Shown here piece after piece: positions 21,500 through 30,919 of a stretch of DNA of 34,555 nt. The notes beneath the pieces are model-generated. The model saw nothing but the letters and a program-made list of their open reading frames with translations. It was not told the DNA's origin and did no database searches. The DNA is taken from positions 1 through 34,555 of the forward strand of contig JAQXKO010000013.1 of NCBI GenBank assembly GCA_029010495.1, in the 5' to 3' direction. This DNA comes from Clostridiales bacterium (lineage in GTDB: Bacteria > Bacillota > Clostridia > Lachnospirales > Lachnospiraceae). Position 1 is the first letter of the stretch. Each line of letters begins with the position of its first letter. Made by a program: the position numbers and the translations under genes.

Positions 21500-23260
21500 T
21501 TATTTAATCTCATATCTTGCTTCATACTTTTCAAGATACTTTTTATATGACTCAGTCTTCATTTCATGAACCGTATTTTCATATTCATGTGTCTGGTAGG
21601 AAGCGTCCTGAAGCTCAATCATCGCTATGGCAATATTTGAGCAGTGTCCGGATATTCTTTCCAGGTTCATCAAAAGGTCGTTAAAGATAAAGCCCAGTTC
21701 AAGGCCGCACTCACCCTTTTGTACTCTTTTAATGTGACGGAGCTTCAGCTCTGCACACAGAGACGTAATAATTTCCCTGTGGGGTTCCACTCTATGCGCT
21801 CTTTCCAAATCACCCTCAACAAATGAATGAAATGATTTATCCACAATTTCAATAACAGCTTTGAACAAAACTTCAAGCTCCTGCTTTGCCCCTTCGGAAA
21901 ATACAAGCTTTTTATCATGAAGCTCCTGTGCAAGCTCAGCGATGTTTACCGCATGGTCGCCGATTCTTTCAAAATCACTGATTGTATGAAGGACAAGCGA
22001 CGCCTCCTTGGTTTCAGCGTCCGACATGTCCGCTCCCGTAAGCTTTACAAGATATGTTCCAAGTTTGTCCTCGTATTTGTCAATGGCATCTTCCTTTGTT
22101 TTAACCTTGTCATATTTCGAAGTGTCGAAATCCTCAAACAGATGCATGGCCCTGAACACATTTTTTCTTGTCTTGTCCGCCATTGCAAAAAGAACCATCT
22201 TACTATGCTCAATTGCAATAGGAGGATACATAAGGAATCTCTCCTCTAGCTTTTCAATATTGGCAAGATCATCTTCATCATCCGCATTGGACGGTATGAT
22301 TCTGCATATCATTTTCTCGATAAGCTTTATGAACGGGAACAATACGGCAACAGTAAGGATACGGAATACAGTATTAACAAGTGCGATTGAAACCGGATTC
22401 ATTATATGATGCATGAAATCAAAATGCACAAATGCATTGACCGAATAAAAAATAATACCCCATATGATGGCGCCAAGAAGATCCGTCAGCAGATAGATAA
22501 CCGCTGTTCTTTTACCGTTTGTATTAGCTCCGATGGCAGAAAGAAGAACAGGCACCGCAGCACCGATTCCGATACCGAGTATAATCGGATATGCAGTAGA
22601 GAAATGAATTGCACCCGTCACCGATAACGCCTGCAGAATACCTACGGAAGCCGAAGCGCTCTGAAGCACTGCGGTAATAACGGCACCCAGAAGAATTCCG
22701 AGTATGGGATTTGAAAAAGATGAAATCGCATCCTTAAACGCCTGACTCTCCTTTAGCGGCGATACTGCGCCGCTCATGGCAGTCATGCCGTACATAAGGA
22801 CGGCAAAGCCAAGAAGAATCTCGCCTATGTTCCTCTTTGTCTTAGCTTTGCAGAACATTCTTAACACAATACCAATAATGGCAACCACCGCCGTAAGTGT
22901 TGCCGTCGAAAGCAGACTTGCAATACCGCTGCCGCTCTCCATATAGGATAATGTAAGCACCCAGCCCGTTACACTTGTACCGATAAGTGCGCCCATTATT
23001 ACGCCGATAGCCTGCATTACCTTCATCATACCGGAGTTAACAAAGCCGACTACCATAACAGTCGTAGCTGAAGAAGACTGAATTACTGCCGTTACAAAGG
23101 TACCGAGTAAAATACCTTTTATAGGAGTACTTGATAACTTATAAAGAATAGTTTCAAGCTTATTACCTGCTACCTTTTTGAGAGCCTCGCCCATTACCGT
23201 CATTCCGAAAAGAAACAGAGCAACTCCTCCCAAAAGCATCAAAACATTAGAAATATCCAT
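21500..23260 (-). CDS. Na+/phosphate cotransporter family protein with PhoU-like domain
   Basis: 586 residues from the ATG at 23258-23260, with GGAGGAAAT in front. The N-terminal half (about 1-310) holds two Na_Pi_cotrans repeats. The first has QSSSATT at 61-67; the second has the degenerate version QSASASVG. They sit among about eight hydrophobic helices. The C-terminal 230 residues are soluble and helical with PhoU-like content (DFERIGDHAVNIAELAQEL and LERISGHCSNIAIAMIEL). Members import phosphate with sodium; the PhoU part probably gates or senses. The protein is of the YjbB/NptA-PhoU type found across Firmicutes. It is monocistronic and lies away from any pst or pho genes. Confidence 0.92.
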   Translation of the reverse strand: MDISNVLMLLGGVALFLFGMTVMGEALKKVAGNKLETILYKLSSTPIKGILLGTFVTAVIQSSSATTVMVVGFVNSGMMKVMQAIGVIMGALIGTSVTGWVLTLSYMESGSGIASLLSTATLTAVVAIIGIVLRMFCKAKTKRNIGEILLGFAVLMYGMTAMSGAVSPLKESQAFKDAISSFSNPILGILLGAVITAVLQSASASVGILQALSVTGAIHFSTAYPIILGIGIGAAVPVLLSAIGANTNGKRTAVIYLLTDLLGAIIWGIIFYSVNAFVHFDFMHHIMNPVSIALVNTVFRILTVAVLFPFIKLIEKMICRIIPSNADDEDDLANIEKLEERFLMYPPIAIEHSKMVLFAMADKTRKNVFRAMHLFEDFDTSKYDKVKTKEDAIDKYEDKLGTYLVKLTGADMSDAETKEASLVLHTISDFERIGDHAVNIAELAQELHDKKLVFSEGAKQELEVLFKAVIEIVDKSFHSFVEGDLERAHRVEPHREIITSLCAELKLRHIKRVQKGECGLELGFIFNDLLMNLERISGHCSNIAIAMIELQDASYQTHEYENTVHEMKTESYKKYLEKYEARYEIK

Positions 23261-23314
23261 ATTTCCTCCATTAAACGAGAAATTTGTCAAACACAAGCCG
23301 TTTGCGCCAGCTAC

Positions 23315-23343
23315 ATTGTGCCATATTTACACATTTTTTACAA
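23315..23343 (-). promoter_or_regulatory. Promoter of the Na/Pi cotransporter gene
   Basis: Minus-strand TTGTAA, 17-bp spacer, CACAAT with an extended TGG. The rest of the gap to 23473 is AT-rich, with no Pho box that I can recognise. Confidence 0.55.
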
Positions 23344-23473
23344 TAGCAAATATTTACAATTTCTGATATTTTTTTCCAAATATAAATGTGCATTCTAATA
23401 ATGAAACGGCAGCTTTACAATTAATTTATCAGGATTTTACACAGTCTTTACATATGTCTTGTTCAGCCTGTGT

Positions 23474-23515
23474 AAAAAAAGCCTCCCATATATTATACCC
23501 ATATATGAGAAGCTT
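23474..23515 (-). terminator. Terminator of the GGDEF gene
   Basis: On the minus strand a long imperfect stem (AAAGCTTCTCATATAT with ATATATGGGAGGCTTT, 16 pairs including G-U) is followed by TTTT. It ends the EAL-GGDEF transcript. Confidence 0.82.
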
Positions 23516-23519
23516 TATA

Positions 23520-24599
23520 TTATTCTGAAACCACCTGATTCTTACCGTTTTTCTTTGCCTTATAAAGATACTTGTCAGCCTGCTTAAAGAGCTCTTCGGC
23601 ATTAATTCTGATGTCGTAATGCTTGCATACGCCGCAGCTGAAGGTTATGCGTTCGGAACACCATTCAAAATGATGATTACCAAACTCCGTAAGCACCTCA
23701 TTCATGAGCGCTGCCGATGTCTTCAGCCCGCAGTTTTTAAAGATAACTGCAAATTCCTCGCCTCCGTATCGACACACAACGTGTTCATGACATGTCTTCT
23801 GCAACAGCCCGGAAAGATATATAAGAACCTCATCTCCGCGTGAATGGCCGTATGTATCATTTACCGATTTGAAATTGTCAATATCTACCACAGCCACGCA
23901 AAGGCTTTCATTTGTCCTGTCAGTTTCCTTAATAAGTCTTTCAAGCTCATCGTAAAAGGCCGTATGGTTGTAAAGACCGGTCATGGCATCGATAGATATC
24001 TGCTTGCCGAGATTAATCTGATTCTTTATCTGCTGTTCAAGCAGTTCCTTGTTGGCATTTGCAAAATTACGTACAATAAGCGCAAACGGAAGTGCCGCCA
24101 CCAGAAGGCATAAGCCGACTGCCGTTCCCATGAAGCCGGCAAAATTAATGTCATCATAAAATGCAAACAGTATTGAAATCGATAATATCGCTCCGAGCAT
24201 GGACATTTCCATTGCAAGTCTGATATACTTTACGTTTCCGTATATACCCGAATGAACTATCGGGAGAATAAACAGTCCAAGAAGAACCGTAAATCTTGTA
24301 TGCGTGGCGGTAATTGCAAAACAGAAAATTTCGAGAGTTAAAATCTGAACATAAATTCTCACATTTGTATTTGTATTCGGTGAATCTATGCATTTATAGC
24401 ATCCGATATATGCTGCTATTGATATTATTGTCGGAATAATACACTGCGCTTTCAGATAATTCAAATACAGTTTCATATCATAATTTCCCTGAATCAGCAA
24501 GACTGTTCCGAAAAACATTTCAATTACGAATGCACCTATAATACTTATCAGAATAATTCGTAAAAATGTTTTTTCCGTACTCCTATATAATTCTTTCAT
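23520..24599 (-). CDS. Membrane-bound diguanylate cyclase (GGDEF)
   Basis: 359 residues; ATG with GAGAGGATTTAAA in front. The first 190 residues contain about six hydrophobic helices with no recognised sensor motif. The GGDEF domain follows (about 200-355): DAMTGLYNHTAFYDEL, VVDIDNFKSVNDTYGH and the active-site GGEEF at 279-283, so cyclase activity (two GTP to c-di-GMP) is expected. The residues where an RxxD inhibitory I-site would be are CHEH, so product inhibition at that site is unlikely. It starts 15 nt after the EAL protein gene, giving an operon that encodes making and breaking of the same messenger. The input signal is unknown. Confidence 0.92.
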   Translation of the reverse strand: MKELYRSTEKTFLRIILISIIGAFVIEMFFGTVLLIQGNYDMKLYLNYLKAQCIIPTIISIAAYIGCYKCIDSPNTNTNVRIYVQILTLEIFCFAITATHTRFTVLLGLFILPIVHSGIYGNVKYIRLAMEMSMLGAILSISILFAFYDDINFAGFMGTAVGLCLLVAALPFALIVRNFANANKELLEQQIKNQINLGKQISIDAMTGLYNHTAFYDELERLIKETDRTNESLCVAVVDIDNFKSVNDTYGHSRGDEVLIYLSGLLQKTCHEHVVCRYGGEEFAVIFKNCGLKTSAALMNEVLTEFGNHHFEWCSERITFSCGVCKHYDIRINAEELFKQADKYLYKAKKNGKNQVVSE

Positions 24600-24614
24600 T
24601 TTAAATCCTCTCTG

Positions 24615-27335
24615 TTACACATTGCATACATTATATAATCTGCTCTGTTCAATTATGTTCTGCTTTATCTCCGGAGCAATCTCAACAACCGGTTCCGGCT
24701 TAGGTTTTGCAGTATAGTATCCCTGAATCAGATTAACGCCGAATTTAATAACGGTATCAAGTTCATCTTTTGTCTCAACACCCTCTGCAATGACTTTAAT
24801 GTTATTCTTTCTGGCAAATTCGATTATGTTTTTAACAAACATCTGCTTATTTACATTTTCATTAATGTTTTCAACAAGATATCTGTCTATTTTTATTACA
24901 TTTGGACTGAATTTCAACAGATTTACAATATTTGAATTTCCCGAGCCGTAGTCGTCAACGGCAAACTGTGAATTAAAGGCTGAAATCATTTCCATGAACC
25001 TTTCCATTTCCTCGTCGGACCTTGCATTCTGTTCGGTTATCTCAATAACTATATTATGAGAGACACTCTTATATCTCTCCATCAGTCTGTTAAAATCTTT
25101 GGTTTTGAGAGTCTGACCCGGTATGGAATTAATAAAAAGCTTCTTGTTTCCAAACATTTCTATTCTGCTTGTATATGTCGACAGGATATTAAAGATTGTA
25201 GCCTTTTCTATATCATAAAGCCTTCCCAGTTCATCGGCAATATCAAGAATTTCAAGCGGTGACAGACCAATCTCCTGAGGAGACCTCATCAGTGCCTCAT
25301 AAGCATATATTTCTCCTGTGGAAGCGTCAACAATCGGCTGGAAGCAGTAGAAAAACATATTATTATCAACCAGTCTGATAAATTTCTGCTCCTTTTCAAG
25401 CGAATTCTTTGCTTTCTTCCTCTCTTCGGGATTTGCATATCTGAGCCTGTTAACAAGCATCTCATTATTGGCAATCTTTATAAGGTCACTAAGGGTTCCC
25501 TTAAATCCCGGTGAAACGACTGTACATCCGGCATTAACCTCGGCATAATAGCCTTTTCCGGTGTTTTCATTATATTTATCATTAAGACTATAAAAGACTG
25601 ATGTTGCATTATTCACAACATCACCTTCATTTTCTGAAGGATCCATATAATTAATAATAATATAATTCTCATTAGATATTCTGCCGATTATTGCATTTTT
25701 CGGATTAGCCGCTTCGAGATTTTTAGCCACGTTTTTTGAGACCATGTTGGCTTCTTCAATTCCAAAATTCTGAAAAATATACTGCCATGTTGCCAGCGTA
25801 TATAACGATACGACAAGCTTGTATCTCATTCTGCCCGGATCATCTTCATACAGTTTGTCAAATTGTTCCTTAAGTCCCATTACATTATAAAAGCCCGTCT
25901 GCGGGTCGATTTTCATACCCTTGCTGACTTTTTTTGTAAGAGATTTGGCTGATATGGACTTATCCCTGAGACCAATAAAGAGATTGAGAGTACGGCTGAA
26001 GTACTGAAGGTTATATGTTTCATCCTCAAAATCATCCAGATCACACAGATAATACCCATATACACTGTCCTTATATATTATCGGCGTAACAATCGTGATT
26101 TTCCCCGTATCATTTACCCGGCGCACATCAAACGGAACCAAATCAGAAAGTGCAATTTCCTGAGGCGGAATAGGATTCCCGTCTCTGTCCTTTCCGCATA
26201 TAATAAGCATGTTTTGGGTAAACGGATTATCCTTTGTATGGTTCGTCGAATTTTCATCATCGTCCATAAAGAAATCATCGTTAACAATGATTGCGGAGGA
26301 ATTTATCATGATTTTCATCAACTGTTCACGCATCTGATATATATCTGAGGATTCAAAGTCGATATTATAAATTCCGAACATAACTTTATCCTCGTGAGAT
26401 CTGTCCGTATATTTTCTGAATAAAACAGTATTTGTAAGTGCCTTCCTTGCCGTAGGAACAACGCGGCATCCGCATGTTTCATTACACTGAAGGCTGACCG
26501 GTATCTCTATTCTCTTCGAAACATTCTCCTTGTCGGCCATACTTATGGCTGTCTCAATAACCGTTCTTGCATAGCCTTGATAATCAAGTCCGGCAGTTGT
26601 TAGCATAGGCATGAAAAAACCGCTTGTATCAAAAGCATCATAACCGGAAACCAACACATCCTGAGGCACACTTTTTCCTATTCTGAAAACGAAATCACAC
26701 GTTTCCCTTGCCAACACGTCACTGGCACAGATAAATGCCTCCGGAAGCTCCTCGCCGTGTCCAAAGCGATTTTCAAGAACCTCTCTTGTTTTATCTCTCC
26801 AGAAATCGGTATACCCTATCATGTCATCTTTTACTTCGAGATTGTTTTCCGCCATAACCTCACGAAAAATCTTTTCTCGCAGTTCAGATACCGGGTTGCC
26901 TTTTCCCCCGCTCATATAAAAAACATTTTTCAAGCCATGATACTCAATCATATGCTTTACTATCTGTCTAAAGCACTCTGCCATGTCACTGGTTATAACA
27001 ACATCGGCACAATCGCTTAATAAACTGTCGATGGATATAACGGGAACCTTATGAGCACGCGCCTTTTGTGCAATATCGCGGGCAATCTCAAGATTGCTTA
27101 ATGAATAACTGTTTACAACAATTGCATCAAGCATATCATAATTAATTGCCTTAAACACCGAAAATGCAGTACTTTTCCTGCCTTCATTTTTTATTCTGTC
27201 ATAATAACACTGGAATACAATAATTTTAACAGGATAAAGCTTCATAAATGACTGAAGCGCCTTCAAAAAATTTCTTTCATGTTCCAGATATATATTAGTT
27301 AAGCATACGCCTATAATATATTTTTTATTATCCAT
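24615..27335 (-). CDS. LacI-type ligand-binding domain fused to degenerate GGDEF and EAL domains
   Basis: 906 residues from the ATG at 27333-27335, with GGGGTGAAACT in front. No signal peptide or membrane helix is present, so it is cytosolic. Residues 1-300 look like a periplasmic-binding-protein/LacI effector domain without its HTH (IGVCLTNIYLEHERNFL, VPVISIDSLLSDCADVVITS, ASDVLARE, VSGYDAFD), closing with CNETCGC. A GAF-like middle part (about 315-480) follows. The GGDEF domain is degenerate: RISNENY stands where RYGGDEF belongs. The EAL domain looks complete: YEALMRS, LFINS, IEITEQNA, DDYGSGNSN, IKIDRYL, AEGVET and QGYYTAKP. Expected activity is therefore c-di-GMP phosphodiesterase under control of a small cytosolic ligand, perhaps a sugar. 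It is first in the operon with the diguanylate cyclase. Confidence 0.9.
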   Translation of the reverse strand: MDNKKYIIGVCLTNIYLEHERNFLKALQSFMKLYPVKIIVFQCYYDRIKNEGRKSTAFSVFKAINYDMLDAIVVNSYSLSNLEIARDIAQKARAHKVPVISIDSLLSDCADVVITSDMAECFRQIVKHMIEYHGLKNVFYMSGGKGNPVSELREKIFREVMAENNLEVKDDMIGYTDFWRDKTREVLENRFGHGEELPEAFICASDVLARETCDFVFRIGKSVPQDVLVSGYDAFDTSGFFMPMLTTAGLDYQGYARTVIETAISMADKENVSKRIEIPVSLQCNETCGCRVVPTARKALTNTVLFRKYTDRSHEDKVMFGIYNIDFESSDIYQMREQLMKIMINSSAIIVNDDFFMDDDENSTNHTKDNPFTQNMLIICGKDRDGNPIPPQEIALSDLVPFDVRRVNDTGKITIVTPIIYKDSVYGYYLCDLDDFEDETYNLQYFSRTLNLFIGLRDKSISAKSLTKKVSKGMKIDPQTGFYNVMGLKEQFDKLYEDDPGRMRYKLVVSLYTLATWQYIFQNFGIEEANMVSKNVAKNLEAANPKNAIIGRISNENYIIINYMDPSENEGDVVNNATSVFYSLNDKYNENTGKGYYAEVNAGCTVVSPGFKGTLSDLIKIANNEMLVNRLRYANPEERKKAKNSLEKEQKFIRLVDNNMFFYCFQPIVDASTGEIYAYEALMRSPQEIGLSPLEILDIADELGRLYDIEKATIFNILSTYTSRIEMFGNKKLFINSIPGQTLKTKDFNRLMERYKSVSHNIVIEITEQNARSDEEMERFMEMISAFNSQFAVDDYGSGNSNIVNLLKFSPNVIKIDRYLVENINENVNKQMFVKNIIEFARKNNIKVIAEGVETKDELDTVIKFGVNLIQGYYTAKPKPEPVVEIAPEIKQNIIEQSRLYNVCNV

Positions 27336-27400
27336 AGTTTCACCCCAATCAATAAAATATCTTCCGTCCAATTCATCAAAAAATAAATTATCTTATTTTA

Positions 27401-27429
27401 AGATTAACCTATAATATCAAAAAAATCAA
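27401..27429 (-). promoter_or_regulatory. Probable promoter of the EAL-GGDEF operon
   Basis: Minus-strand TTGATT, 17-bp spacer, TAATCT. A small inverted repeat ATCTTA-TTT-TAAGAT overlaps the -10 and could be an operator. Confidence 0.45.
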
Positions 27430-27448
27430 GCAAAATAAATAAATTCAA

Positions 27449-27485
27449 ATACAAAAAGACACTTTTGGCAGTAAAAGTGTCTTTT
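27449..27485 (-). terminator. Terminator of the aspS-gatCAB operon
   Basis: AAAAGACACTTTT and AAAAGTGTCTTTT form a perfect 13-bp stem with a 6-nt loop, followed by a T-run on the minus strand. Confidence 0.92.
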
Positions 27486-27526
27486 GTAATATAACCATAC
27501 ATTTTATGTCTTTAATAATACTATTA

Positions 27527-28939
27527 TCATTTATTAATGATGCTCATTATTATTTTCGAGGCCTTCTTTGTATCGCCCTTTCCCTTTGTAGCCTTCATAA
27601 TATATCCAAACATGACATTTATGGCCTTTTCTTTTCCGTTTTTAATGTCACTGACGGCTTTAGGATTGGCTGCAATGGCTTCTTCGCAAAGCTTTACAAG
27701 CTCGTCATCAGATACTCCCTCAGTATCCTTTTCACTGATAAATGCTTCTACAGGCTTTCCGGTTGACAGCATATCGGACAACACGCCGACAGCCATATTG
27801 AAGCTGATTTTTTTATCATCAACGAGCCTTGTCAGCTTTGACATTTCCTCTGCAGGCAGGGAAATATCAAATATTTCTTTTTCTTCCTCGGTATTCATGC
27901 GTGTATATATTCCTCTGATAAGAAGGTTTGACGCATTCTTTGCCCCTGCTCCCTTAGAAAGAACCTCCTCAAAATAGTCCGTCACACGCTTATATTTATA
28001 AAGTTGGTTTACAACCTCAGCCGATAGCATAAGCTCATTAAGATATCTTTTTTTCTTTTCGGACGGAAGCTCGGGTATTTCCTCTTCTATACGCATAACC
28101 TCCTCGGGCGGTATGAAAAATCGTACAATATCAGGCTCCGGAAAATACCTGTAGTCATCAGAATTTTCTTTTACTCTCATAACCGAAACGGAGTCACTGT
28201 CAGCGTCATATCGCATCGTTGCCTGAACGATTACCTCACCGCTTTCCAGGCAGTCTGTCTGTCGTTCCACCTCAGCCTCAATGGCCTTTACTATGTTGGA
28301 AAGAGAGTTAATGTTTTTAAGCTCTGTTCTTGTACCGAATTCGGTTCCGGGTTTATGAATCGAAATATTGACGTCACATCTCATACTTCCCTCCTGCATT
28401 TTGCAGTCTGAAACGCCGACATATCTCATAATAAGCTGAAGTTTCTCGGCATATTCTCTTGCCTCCTCAGCAGTTCTTATGTCAGGCTCGGATACAATTT
28501 CAATAAGGGGTACTCCTCCTCTGTTGTAATCAATATATGTCTGCCCGTTCTCGTGTACAAGCTTTCCCGCATCCTCCTCGATATGAATTCGGGTGATGCC
28601 TATTTTCTTGCCGCTTTCAAGCTCAATATATCCGTTTTCGCACACAGGCTCATCAAACTGTGAAATCTGATATGCCTTCGGAAGGTCAGGATAACAGTAA
28701 TTTTTTCTGTCCATATGCGAATTATTATTTATCCTGCAGTTTACTGCCCTTCCGGCACGGACTGCAAATTCGGCCACACTTTTATTCAACACGGGCAAAG
28801 CTCCCGGCTGACCCGTGCATACAGGGCAGCAGTGTGTGTTCGGAGCACCTCCGAATGCAGTCGTACATCCGCAAAATATTTTTGTTTTTGTGGCAAGCTC
28901 AATATGAGTTTCAATACCACATATCATTTCATATTCCAT
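27527..28939 (-). CDS. gatB: Asp-tRNA(Asn)/Glu-tRNA(Gln) amidotransferase subunit B
   Basis: 470 residues; ATG with AGAGGATTAATGT in front. GatB binds the misacylated tRNA, activates its side chain with ATP and adds ammonia delivered from GatA. The cradle domain starts CGIETHIELATKTKIF and has the zinc cysteines in CGC (23, 25) and CCPVC (38, 41). MDRKNYCYPDLPKAYQISQF, GVPLIEIVSEPD and YRYFPEPDI are family signatures. The C-terminal helical and YqeY tail domain that holds the tRNA ends at KKASKIIMSIINK. The length is normal. It is last of aspS-gatC-gatA-gatB, 81 nt after gatA. Confidence 0.96.
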   Translation of the reverse strand: MEYEMICGIETHIELATKTKIFCGCTTAFGGAPNTHCCPVCTGQPGALPVLNKSVAEFAVRAGRAVNCRINNNSHMDRKNYCYPDLPKAYQISQFDEPVCENGYIELESGKKIGITRIHIEEDAGKLVHENGQTYIDYNRGGVPLIEIVSEPDIRTAEEAREYAEKLQLIMRYVGVSDCKMQEGSMRCDVNISIHKPGTEFGTRTELKNINSLSNIVKAIEAEVERQTDCLESGEVIVQATMRYDADSDSVSVMRVKENSDDYRYFPEPDIVRFFIPPEEVMRIEEEIPELPSEKKKRYLNELMLSAEVVNQLYKYKRVTDYFEEVLSKGAGAKNASNLLIRGIYTRMNTEEEKEIFDISLPAEEMSKLTRLVDDKKISFNMAVGVLSDMLSTGKPVEAFISEKDTEGVSDDELVKLCEEAIAANPKAVSDIKNGKEKAINVMFGYIMKATKGKGDTKKASKIIMSIINK

Positions 28940-29020
28940 ACATTAATCCTCTAAAAAATCAGTCATAAAAAACATATTTTACTAAAAGAGCGCACCATTA
29001 ACGTCTTAAAGCATGCATAA

Positions 29021-30472
29021 CTATACAATTTCAGGAATGTCAAATTCACTGAAGTTATTGCCTCTTTCAAAAGCATATGCAGCATTTAAAACTGTCTTTT
29101 CATCAAATGCATTTCCAATAATCTGCATACCTGCAGGAAGCCCTTTTTTGTCAGTTCCGACAGGAATTGAAACTGCCGGAAGTCCTGCAATATTTACGGG
29201 AACAGTCGCAATATCGGAAAGATACATTTCCAGAGGTGACTGCTTCGCCAGCCCTGACGGGAATGCCGTATTTGGTGCTGTCGGAGCCAGTATTACATCA
29301 CATTTTTCAAAAACCTCTGCAAAGGATTTTTTGATTTCATTTCTTATTATACAGGCTTTTTTATAATATGCATCATAATATCCGCTTGAAAGCACATACG
29401 TACCAAGCATAATTCTCTTTTTAACTTCCCTGCCAAAGCCCTCGCTTCGTGTTTTATATACCATATCATCAACACTTGTATAGCCTTTTGCCCTGAAGCC
29501 GTATCTGATACCGTCATATCGTCCGAGATTTGAAGATGCCTCGGCACAGGCAATAATATAATATACAGGCAGGCTGTCCTTAAGAGCCGGTATTGAAACG
29601 TCAATTATTTCTGCACCGTTTGCGCTGTAATAATCAACCGCATTATATATAAGTGACTTTATCTCACTGTCAATTCCCTCAAAATACTCTTTGGCAATTC
29701 CTATTTTTAATCCTTTCACATTGCCGTCAATTGATTTTTCGACAGGTTCATCACTAACCTGCCTGCTTGTCATATCGCGCTTATCATGACCCTTGATTGC
29801 ATCATATACGATTGCAGCATCTTTAACAGAGGCAGTCAGAGGTCCGATCTGGTCAAGAGAAGACCCGTATGCGATAAGTCCATATCGCGACACTGCACCA
29901 TATGTCGGTTTAAGTCCCACAATGCCGCAGAAGGAAGCCGGCTGTCTGATTGAACCGCCCGTATCAGATCCAAGCGCATACGGAGCTATGCCGGCACCAA
30001 CCGCTGCTGCCGAGCCGCCTGATGAACCGCCTGTAACATATGATGTATTTCTCGGATTAAGCGGCGCACCGTAGCAGCTGCTTTCAGATGTGGAGCCCAT
30101 TGCAAATTCATCCATATTTGTCTTGCCCAGCATAACGGCTCCCTCGTTGTAAAGCTTTTCAACCACTGTTGCATTATAATAAGGCTTATAACCTTCAAGA
30201 ATTTTTGAACAGCATGTTGTCTCTATCCCGTCGGTACATATATTATCCTTAATAGCCATCGGTATGCCGCAGAGTGAACCACCAAGACCTTTTCTGAGCA
30301 TCTCATCTGCTCTTTTTGCATCTGCTCTGGCTTTTTCAAAGCAAGTATGAACATATGCATTATAAACAGGATTCTTTTTTTCTGTTTCAGCTATATATTT
30401 TTCCGTAAGCTCCAAAGAGGATATTTCACCGCTGTGTAAAAGAACGGAAAGCTTTGTCAATAATTCAGTCAT
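29021..30472 (-). CDS. gatA: Asp-tRNA(Asn)/Glu-tRNA(Gln) amidotransferase subunit A
   Basis: 483 residues; ATG with AAGGAGAAATCAG in front. It is an amidase-signature enzyme that hydrolyses glutamine to supply ammonia to GatB. The Ser-cisSer-Lys triad is visible: Lys75 (MAIKDN), Ser150 (TGGSSGGS) and Ser174 (SDTGGSIRQPAS), each offset by four from the positions known for the S. aureus enzyme. TNMDEFAMGSTSE, the family's specificity region, is intact. It starts 15 nt after gatC. Confidence 0.96.
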   Translation of the reverse strand: MTELLTKLSVLLHSGEISSLELTEKYIAETEKKNPVYNAYVHTCFEKARADAKRADEMLRKGLGGSLCGIPMAIKDNICTDGIETTCCSKILEGYKPYYNATVVEKLYNEGAVMLGKTNMDEFAMGSTSESSCYGAPLNPRNTSYVTGGSSGGSAAAVGAGIAPYALGSDTGGSIRQPASFCGIVGLKPTYGAVSRYGLIAYGSSLDQIGPLTASVKDAAIVYDAIKGHDKRDMTSRQVSDEPVEKSIDGNVKGLKIGIAKEYFEGIDSEIKSLIYNAVDYYSANGAEIIDVSIPALKDSLPVYYIIACAEASSNLGRYDGIRYGFRAKGYTSVDDMVYKTRSEGFGREVKKRIMLGTYVLSSGYYDAYYKKACIIRNEIKKSFAEVFEKCDVILAPTAPNTAFPSGLAKQSPLEMYLSDIATVPVNIAGLPAVSIPVGTDKKGLPAGMQIIGNAFDEKTVLNAAYAFERGNNFSEFDIPEIV

Positions 30473-30487
30473 CTGATTTCTCCTTAA

Positions 30488-30793
30488 TTATGCATTTCCT
30501 TTTCCTACAACCTTTTTAACCACAAAATAGCCATTATCACCGTCTACATTTGATAAAATCTTCTCACTCGGAAGAGACTCGGTCACCTCATCGTCACGCA
30601 GCATATCCATGTCGACAACAACTGCACCCACATCCTTAATATCACCCGTACTGCCTGCCACGGACTGATTAATTGTGTCTGCGAACTCAATGATTTCGTC
30701 CATATCATCCATAAACTGTTCAAATTCCTCTTCGGAAAATCTGAGTCTTGCCAGCGTTGCAAGCTTATTCATCTCACTGATTGTTAATGCCAT
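30488..30793 (-). CDS. gatC: Asp-tRNA(Asn)/Glu-tRNA(Gln) amidotransferase subunit C
   Basis: 101 residues from the ATG at 30791-30793 with GAGGTTTAACATT in front; eight further upstream codons are in frame but lack a ribosome binding site. GatC wraps around GatA and GatB and stabilises the complex. The N-terminal helices read LATLARLRFSEEEFEQFMDD, typical of the family. The end (VVKKVVGKGNA) is somewhat divergent, as is usual for this subunit. It lies 126 nt after aspS, the largest gap in the operon. That gap has no terminator and no convincing promoter. Confidence 0.94.
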   Translation of the reverse strand: MALTISEMNKLATLARLRFSEEEFEQFMDDMDEIIEFADTINQSVAGSTGDIKDVGAVVVDMDMLRDDEVTESLPSEKILSNVDGDNGYFVVKKVVGKGNA

Positions 30794-30919
30794 AATGTTA
30801 AACCTCATCCTATTCAATGATTATTTATAATTTTTTCATTCACAAGCCTGTCGTAATCGCGATAAAATTAATAATCAGTTTTAATAATTTATTTAATTCA
30901 CAAAGTTAATTAATTCATA

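Noticed and set aside
27537-27977. 146-codon plus-strand frame inside gatB
   Set aside because: Antisense shadow of a highly conserved gene, without a ribosome binding site.
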